A stretch of DNA of 64,000 nucleotides. Source: Allopusillimonas sp048270225. GTDB lineage: Bacteria > Pseudomonadota > Gammaproteobacteria > Burkholderiales > Burkholderiaceae_B. A model generated the notes under the pieces. It was given only the letters and a program-made list of their open reading frames with translations. It searched no databases and was not told where the DNA came from. Positions 59,878 to 64,000 of this stretch are shown here, in pieces (positions within the stretch are counted from its first letter, which is position 1; the number at the start of each line of letters is the position of its first letter). The stretch covers positions 310,001 to 374,000 of the forward strand of contig JBLWTG010000003.1 of the NCBI GenBank assembly GCA_048270225.1, written 5' to 3'. The position numbers and the translations under genes were made by a program.

Positions 59878-60825
59878 ATGACCAACAAGGTACTGATTTG
59901 CGGTTCAATCGCGTTCGACACGATTACGGTGTTCGAAGGCCGTTTCAAGGAGCACATCCGGGCCGAAAATATACAGTCCCTCAGCGTGTCATTCTTTGTG
60001 CCCACGATGCGCAAGGAGTTCGGCGGGTGCGCCGGCAATATCGCCTATAGCCTGCGTCTGCTGGGCGGACACCCGGTGCCGGTGGGTACGGTAGGGCCAG
60101 ATGCTGCGGACTACCTGGCTTATATGCAGCAGCTGGACATAGACACCAGCATGATCCGGGTGCTGCCTGACATGTTCACGCCGCAGTGCTACATCACGAC
60201 AGACCTGGACAGCAACCAGATCACCTCCTTCCATCCTGGCGCCATGCTGCGGTCCGCGGAAAACGACATCAGCGGCCAGACCGCTGCGTGGGGCATTGTG
60301 GCGCCGGACTCCAAGGACGGCATGTTCGCGCACGCACGCCGCATGCATGCCCAGGGGCTGCCCTTTGTCTTCGATCTCGGGCAGGCCATGCCGCTGTTCA
60401 CCGGCGAAGACTTGAACGACATGCTGGGCATGTCGACGATCCTGACTGCGAACGACTACGAGGCCAGCGTGGTGCAGGAGCGTACCGGTCGCAGCATGCA
60501 GGATATCGCTGCCTCCATGCGCGCGGTCATTATTACGCAGGGCGCCAAGGGCGCGCTGCTGTACATGCCGGGAGAGCAGGAGGCCATCGAGATTCCGCCC
60601 GCGCCTCCCGAGCAGATTGTCGATCCGACAGGGTGCGGCGACGCCCATCGCGCGGGTCTGTTATATGGTCTTACACAGAATTGGACGCTGCTTGATGCAT
60701 GTCGCTTGGCGAACGTAATGGGTAGTTTTAAAATTGCTGAAAAAGGGCCGCAGAACCACCGTCCGTCCCGGGCAGCCATCGACGACGTCCTGTATCGTGA
60801 GTATGGCATCCACCTGGATGCCTGA
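59878..60825 (+). CDS. PfkB-family carbohydrate/nucleoside kinase
   Basis: A 315-residue ribokinase-like kinase, closest in layout to bacterial adenosine-kinase-type proteins. Visible are CGSIAFDTITVFEG at the start, GGCAGNIAYSLRLLGG (substrate lid region), and DPTGCGDAHRAGLLYGL near residue 250, with the catalytic Asp of the usual GAGD motif in the form GCGD. The start is 8 bases after the DUF3426 gene. The substrate (adenosine or a sugar) is uncertain. Confidence 0.88.
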   Translation: MTNKVLICGSIAFDTITVFEGRFKEHIRAENIQSLSVSFFVPTMRKEFGGCAGNIAYSLRLLGGHPVPVGTVGPDAADYLAYMQQLDIDTSMIRVLPDMFTPQCYITTDLDSNQITSFHPGAMLRSAENDISGQTAAWGIVAPDSKDGMFAHARRMHAQGLPFVFDLGQAMPLFTGEDLNDMLGMSTILTANDYEASVVQERTGRSMQDIAASMRAVIITQGAKGALLYMPGEQEAIEIPPAPPEQIVDPTGCGDAHRAGLLYGLTQNWTLLDACRLANVMGSFKIAEKGPQNHRPSRAAIDDVLYREYGIHLDA

Positions 60826-60897
60826 CCTGCCGGCGGGCGCGCGATTCTTTGTTTTTACTTCCGGCTGGACCGGATTATTGCTTTAAAGGAGCCTTCT

Positions 60898-61398
60898 GTG
60901 TATCCACTTTCTACGCAGCATCCCGGCACTCGCGCAAAGCGCGTCGTTGCCTTCGCAGCACTTGCCTGCTCTCTGGCCCTGGTTGCCGGCTGCGCCAATC
61001 ACAGTGCATCGTCGTCGGTCTATTCCTACGGTCAGGCGCAACGCGAGCAAGTCGTTCGTACAGGCACCGTCCAGGCAGTACGTCCGGTCACCATTCAGGC
61101 CGACCAGACCTCGGGCGCTGGCGCTCTGGCCGGCGGCGCGCTGGGCGGGGTTGCCGGCAGCACCATCGGTGGCGGCAAAGGCAGTGTCCTGGCGGCTATC
61201 GGTGGCGGCCTGCTGGGCGCCATGGCGGGCAATGCCGTCGAAAACCGGGCGGGCAAATCGCAAGGGCTTGAAATCACCGTCAAGCTGGACAATGGCGAAA
61301 CGCGAGTCATCGCGCAGGAGGCAGACGTTGCCATTTCCGCCGGTCAGCGCGTGCGCCTGATCAGCGGCAACGGGCCTACACGCGTGGTGCCTATGTAA
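60898..61398 (+). CDS. Glycine-zipper 2TM lipoprotein (SlyB/PCP-like)
   Basis: A 166-residue predicted outer-membrane lipoprotein. The signal peptide ends in a lipobox ALVAGC (Cys about residue 33). A glycine-zipper 2TM domain (about 80-120: GALAGGALGGVAGSTIGGGKG, GGLLGAMAGNAVE; read as Gly every fourth residue) is followed by a C-terminal LEITVKLDNGE domain. The start is GTG at 60898, supported by AAAGGAG 8 bases upstream. Related proteins stabilise the outer membrane under stress. Confidence 0.9.
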   Translation: MYPLSTQHPGTRAKRVVAFAALACSLALVAGCANHSASSSVYSYGQAQREQVVRTGTVQAVRPVTIQADQTSGAGALAGGALGGVAGSTIGGGKGSVLAAIGGGLLGAMAGNAVENRAGKSQGLEITVKLDNGETRVIAQEADVAISAGQRVRLISGNGPTRVVPM

Positions 61399-61452
61399 GC
61401 ATGGCTTGAGCTGGCGCGCCTGGCTGGTGTGGGCGGCGCTGCTTAGGGGTGC

Positions 61453-61529
61453 AAAACCCGCGGGCTTGAACAGCTCTGTCGAAGTCGGCGTCAGCCGCTT
61501 TGCCGGAAAGTTCGAAGCCTGCGGGTTTT
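61453..61529. terminator. Long-arm stem-loop between convergent genes (bidirectional terminator candidate)
   Basis: Arms of about 19-20 bases, 61453-61471 and 61510-61529, are complementary except for one mismatch and one bulge, around a loop of 38 bases. Each arm ends in a TTTT run on its own strand (GCGGGTTTTC on plus, GCGGGTTTTG on minus). It lies 54 bases past the glycine-zipper lipoprotein gene and 89 bases past the yggT stop. It can terminate both, or be a processed structured RNA. Confidence 0.65.
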
Positions 61530-61618
61530 CTTATGGGAGACAGCCGCGCGACGGAGGCCTGAGGCTGCTTATGCCAGCTTCCTGAATGGTGATGCAGTCC
61601 TTGAAGGCTGGAGACGGG

Positions 61619-62182
61619 CTAGAAGGAGATGACTGAATAGGCGAAGCGTTGCAGCACCATCATGGCGAGCTGGGCAAGAATCAGCAGCACCAGTGGCGAC
61701 AGGTCCAGTCCCCCAAGATTGGGCAGAATGCGGCGTATGGGGTTGAGCAGCGGCTCGGTAAGCGTGCGCAGCACCGGCATGACGGGCGCCATGGGATTGA
61801 CCCATGACAGGATGGCCTGTATCAGAACCACCCACAGCAGAACATTGAAGGCCCACTTGAGTACGGTGAATACCGCGGCCAGGGCGATGGGCAGCAGCAG
61901 TTGCACGGTTGCAGGCAGCCCGACGAACAGCGCCGAGGTCAGTGCCAGGGATAGCAGTGCCGTGAACCAGGCCGACAACAGGCTGGGAAAGTCCAGCTTA
62001 TTGGTGGAGGGAATCACGCGTCGAACCGGCTGGACAATCCAGTTGGTAATGCGCAGGATGGACTGGGAGTAGGGATTGAAAGGATGCAGGCGGATGGCAT
62101 AGAGCCATGCGCGCAGTATCAGCGCAATGCCGAACAGGGAAAAAACAATTTCTATAATGAATTGCAGGGCTTCGCGGAGCAT
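61619..62182 (-). CDS. yggT: YggT-family membrane protein
   Basis: A 187-residue protein with two YggT repeats. Hydrophobic segments occur around residues 7-27, 67-90, 97-120 and 165-180. Repeat signatures RITNWIVQPVRRVIP and LTEPLLNPIRRILP follow the first and third helices, as expected. The ATG at 62182 (MLREALQFIIEIVF) is preferred over 62284 since the extra 34 residues are not hydrophobic and contain no family sequence. Role in osmotic tolerance or division is suggested in other bacteria. Confidence 0.9.
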   Translation of the reverse strand: MLREALQFIIEIVFSLFGIALILRAWLYAIRLHPFNPYSQSILRITNWIVQPVRRVIPSTNKLDFPSLLSAWFTALLSLALTSALFVGLPATVQLLLPIALAAVFTVLKWAFNVLLWVVLIQAILSWVNPMAPVMPVLRTLTEPLLNPIRRILPNLGGLDLSPLVLLILAQLAMMVLQRFAYSVISF

Positions 62183-62258
62183 GATAGGGCCGTGAATGAT
62201 AGCTAACGCAACATTGTCGCATGTTGCGCAAGAGAGCGAAAATAACCCGCAATACAAG

Positions 62259-62302
62259 GCTGCCCGGCGATGGCCGGGCAGCAAAAGCCTGCGTTGGCAG
62301 GC
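62259..62302 (-). terminator. Terminator and second hairpin after the histone-like gene
   Basis: On the minus strand, GCCTGC-CAAC-GCAGGC (62287-62302) runs into TTTT, a plausible terminator 49 bases after the histone H1-like stop. It is followed directly by a stronger 10-bp stem, GCTGCCCGGC/GCCGGGCAGC (62259-62282). The tandem pair should stop or pause transcription before yggT. Confidence 0.65.
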
Positions 62303-62350
62303 ATACCTGTAGCCGTTCTGTGGCCCTGTTTTAGCGGGCCGCAGAAGATA

Positions 62351-63052
62351 TCAGGGACGGCCGCCGGTAGGGAAAGGCCAAGAGGCAGCGGGGTTGATCG
62401 ACTGCTTGGCATCAGGCGCTGGGGTAGCGTCCTTGCTTGCCTTGGCTGCCGACTTTACGCTGGCTTTCCGGGGGGCTTTCTTGGCAGGTGCTTTTTTTGC
62501 AGCGGGTTTGGCAGGAGCTTTTTTAGCGACTGCTTTCTTGGCGGGCGCTTTTTTTGCCGGTGCCTTCTTGGCGACTGCTTTCTTGGCAACTGCCTTTTTC
62601 GCAACAGCCTTCTTTGCTACGGCTTTTTTGGCTGGTGCTTTCTTGGCGACTGCTTTTTTAGCCACAGCTTTCTTGGCTACGGCCTTCTTGGCGACTGCTT
62701 TTTTGGCGGGCGCCTTCTTTGCGACGGCCTTTTTGGCAACTGCTTTCTTGGCTGGCGCTTTCTTTGCTACGGCTTTTTTGGCGACTGCTTTTTTAGCGAC
62801 GGTTTTTTTAGCAACTGCTTTCTTGGCTGGCGCTTTCTTGGCGACGACCTTTTTGGCAACTGCCTTTTTAGCGACGGCTTTCTTTGCCGGTGCTTTCTTG
62901 GCTACCGCTTTTTTGGCAACTGCCTTTTTGGCAACTGCTTTCTTGGCGACTACTGTCTTTTTAACAGCGGCTTTCTTTGCGGGTGTTGCTTTCTTGGCGG
63001 TTGCAGCTTTCTTGGTTGCCGCTTTCTTGACGGCCTTCTTGGCTGTTGCCAT
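62351..63052 (-). CDS. Lys/Ala-rich histone H1-like protein (BpH1/HctB type)
   Basis: A 233-residue, extremely basic protein made almost entirely of Lys, Ala, Val and Pro. After MATAKKAVKKAATKK it consists of AVAKK and APAKK pentapeptides, then a short non-repetitive tail ending WPFPTGGRP. This is the eukaryotic H1 C-terminal-like nucleoid protein known as BpH1 in Bordetella, which varies in length between strains by repeat loss or gain. The ATG at 63052 has AAGGAG upstream. It binds and compacts DNA non-specifically. nrdB ends 157 bases upstream on the same strand. Confidence 0.93.
   Translation of the reverse strand: MATAKKAVKKAATKKAATAKKATPAKKAAVKKTVVAKKAVAKKAVAKKAVAKKAPAKKAVAKKAVAKKVVAKKAPAKKAVAKKTVAKKAVAKKAVAKKAPAKKAVAKKAVAKKAPAKKAVAKKAVAKKAVAKKAVAKKAPAKKAVAKKAVAKKAVAKKAVAKKAPAKKAPAKKAVAKKAPAKPAAKKAPAKKAPRKASVKSAAKASKDATPAPDAKQSINPAASWPFPTGGRP
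62470..62956 (-). repeat. 15-bp-period coding repeat (AVAKK/APAKK)
   Basis: The body of the histone-like gene repeats a 15-bp unit coding AVAKK, with APAKK every third to fifth unit and occasional TVAKK or VVAKK. About 32 units are present. Near-identical neighbouring units (AAA-GCA-GTT-type codons with third-position variation) favour slippage or recombination, hence length variation. Confidence 0.85.
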
Positions 63053-63091
63053 AGTAATGCTCCTTGAGATCGAGTCGAAGAGAACGTTCAC

Positions 63092-63138
63092 CCATTTGAT
63101 ATGGCCCCCACTAGAAGGATGCGACCCATCTCAAATGG
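63092..63138. promoter_or_regulatory. Inverted repeat upstream of the histone-like gene
   Basis: CCATTTGATATGG (63092-63104) and CCATCTCAAATGG (63126-63138) are complementary at 12 of 13 positions, 21 bases apart. The nearer arm is 40 bases before the histone-like ATG. It may be a two-site operator or an mRNA leader structure. No clear promoter hexamers were found beside it. Confidence 0.5.
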
Positions 63139-63143
63139 CGCAA

Positions 63144-63172
63144 GCGTGCAAAGTATCAAGTACCTTGCACGC
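63144..63172. other. Hairpin between nrdB and the histone-like gene
   Basis: GCGTGCAA and TTGCACGC pair perfectly, extended by GTA/TAC after a mismatch, with a 5-base loop. It lies 37 bases past the nrdB stop without a T-run. It may define the nrdB mRNA 3' end. Confidence 0.5.
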
Positions 63173-63208
63173 CTAGAGTCTAACGTAGCTTCGCGCGTCT
63201 ACCAAGCA

Positions 63209-64000
63209 TTATTCCCAGCTAAGCGCTCCACCTGTCTGATATTCAATGACTCTTGTCTCAAAAAAGTTGCGTTCTTTCTTGAGATCTATCATCTCGGCCA
63301 TCCATGGGAATGGATTTTCTTCTTGCGCAAAAAGAGGTTCGATGCCGATCTGCTGGCAACGACGATTGGCGATGAAGCGCAGATATGACTTGAACATGGA
63401 CGCGTTCAAACCGAGCACGCCGCGAGGCATGGTGTCCTCAGCGTAAGCATATTCAAGGTCTACAGCCGTTTTGAAGAGTTCGCGGATCTCTTCGCGGAAC
63501 TCTGCCGTCCACAAATGCGGGTTCTCGAGTTTGACGGTGTTGATCAGATCGATGCCGAAATTGCAGTGCATGGATTCATCGCGAAGGATGTACATGTACT
63601 GTTCGGCAGCACCTGTCATTTTGTTCTGTCGTCCCAACGCAAGTATTTGCGTAAAACCAACATAAAAGAACAAACCTTCCATCAAGCATGCGAAAACAAT
63701 CAGCGATCTGAGCAGGGTTTGGTCTGCCTGCGTCGTGCCTGTCTTGAAGTTTGGATCGGCAATGGCATCGATGAAAGGGATCAGGAATTCGTCTTTGGCG
63801 CGGATCGATGGCACTTCGTTGTAGGCATTGAATATCTCTGCCTCGTCCAGATCCAGACTTTCGACGATGTACTGATAGGCATGCGTGTGAATGGCTTCTT
63901 CAAAAGCCTGGCGCAACAGAAACTGGCGTGCTTCGGGCGCGGTGATGTGGCGATAGGTGCCCAGCACAATGTTGTTGGCAGCCAGCGAATCGGCGGTCAC
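63209..64000 (-). CDS. nrdB: Ribonucleotide reductase class Ia beta subunit (partial, 5' end outside window)
   Basis: The last 263 codons of NrdB, which houses the diiron-tyrosyl radical cofactor for dNTP synthesis. The ligand motif EAIHTHAY corresponds to Glu115, His118 and the radical Tyr122 of E. coli numbering; an Asp 31 residues earlier (TADSLA) matches Asp84. Later ligands lie in CLMEGLFFYVGF and ILRDESMHCNFG. The first window codon is GTG inside the gene, not the real start. The C-terminus ends in GGALSWE, the peptide tail that docks on NrdA. Confidence 0.95.
   Translation of the reverse strand: MTADSLAANNIVLGTYRHITAPEARQFLLRQAFEEAIHTHAYQYIVESLDLDEAEIFNAYNEVPSIRAKDEFLIPFIDAIADPNFKTGTTQADQTLLRSLIVFACLMEGLFFYVGFTQILALGRQNKMTGAAEQYMYILRDESMHCNFGIDLINTVKLENPHLWTAEFREEIRELFKTAVDLEYAYAEDTMPRGVLGLNASMFKSYLRFIANRRCQQIGIEPLFAQEENPFPWMAEMIDLKKERNFFETRVIEYQTGGALSWE

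Noticed and set aside
62394..63176. Apparent hydrophobic protein (repeated FLATAFLAG) on the plus strand
   Set aside because: This is the antisense of the Lys/Ala repeat in the histone-like gene. Lys codons read backwards become Phe/Leu, giving a false membrane-protein pattern.

Overview
The window looks like a chromosomal segment of a GC-rich betaproteobacterium of the order Burkholderiales, most likely family Alcaligenaceae (Bordetella/Achromobacter/Pusillimonas relatives). The reasons are the gene neighbourhoods (gatCAB divergent from mreBCD-mrdA-rodA; rplU-rpmA-obgE-proB; accBC-prmA-DUF3426-PfkB kinase), two orphan Bug-type (TctC) solute receptors, and a Lys/Ala-repeat histone H1-like protein of the Bordetella BpH1 type. 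The genus cannot be fixed from the sequence alone. Genes are densely packed with many 1-4 base start/stop overlaps. No rRNA, tRNA, CRISPR, transposase or prophage gene was seen, and no gene-free stretch exceeds 300 bases. The two edge genes (xth at the left, nrdB at the right) are cut by the window.

Layout. 1-2.6 kb: exonuclease III (partial), an extradiol dioxygenase-like enzyme and pyrE. 2.6-5.9 kb: gatC-gatA-gatB on the minus strand (Gln-tRNA amidotransferase). 6.1-11.8 kb: the rod-shape operon mreB-mreC-mreD-mrdA(PBP2)-rodA. 11.8-14.5 kb: ftsE-ftsX-mutY. 14.7-18.9 kb: a general L-amino acid ABC transporter (aapJQMP) with a strong hairpin after the binding-protein gene, followed by a Bug receptor. 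20-22.2 kb: an OmpA-like lipoprotein and a divergent pair of transcription factors around an AT-rich region. 22.1-24.1 kb: dadA and a divergent Lrp-type regulator with a near-consensus Lrp box between them. 24.1-27.2 kb: rplU-rpmA-obgE-proB, with its promoter inside the end of an upstream LysR gene. 27.2-31.5 kb: LysR divergent from a Bug receptor, an N-formylglutamate amidohydrolase-like gene and a carbamoylase-like amidase. Then argJ.

32.8-41 kb is the most accessory-looking part. It holds a MarR regulator, a DUF2817 zinc-peptidase-like protein, and a five-gene operon: monooxygenase/old-yellow-enzyme fusion, SDR, crotonase, aryl-CoA ligase and Rid-family protein. Together these match the aerobic CoA-dependent 2-aminobenzoate (anthranilate) or salicylate route, in which an aryl-CoA is hydroxylated and reduced and then handled by beta-oxidation-like enzymes. 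A sigma70-like promoter with a 17-bp spacer precedes the operon and is overlapped by a palindrome. A related 18-bp site lies in front of the MarR gene, so the circuit can be read from the sequence. The Rid protein lacks the arginine needed for RidA deaminase activity.

41-46 kb: hemL, thiE, a diverged thiD, rubredoxin, yqgE, ruvX and plsC. 46-54.5 kb: an eight-gene minus-strand run, mpl-yqiA-RNase II-like-tonB-like-aroE-mtgA-lptG-apaH. 54.6-61.4 kb: a TlpA-like protein, aroQ, accB-accC, prmA, a DUF3426 zinc-ribbon protein, a PfkB kinase and a glycine-zipper lipoprotein. 61.6-64 kb: yggT, the histone H1-like gene and nrdB.

I found no wholly novel system. The most useful leads are the MarR operator pair, the Lrp box, the promoter and leader hairpin of rplU, the atypical Rid and ThiD proteins, and inverted repeats near the histone-like gene and the lipoprotein genes.
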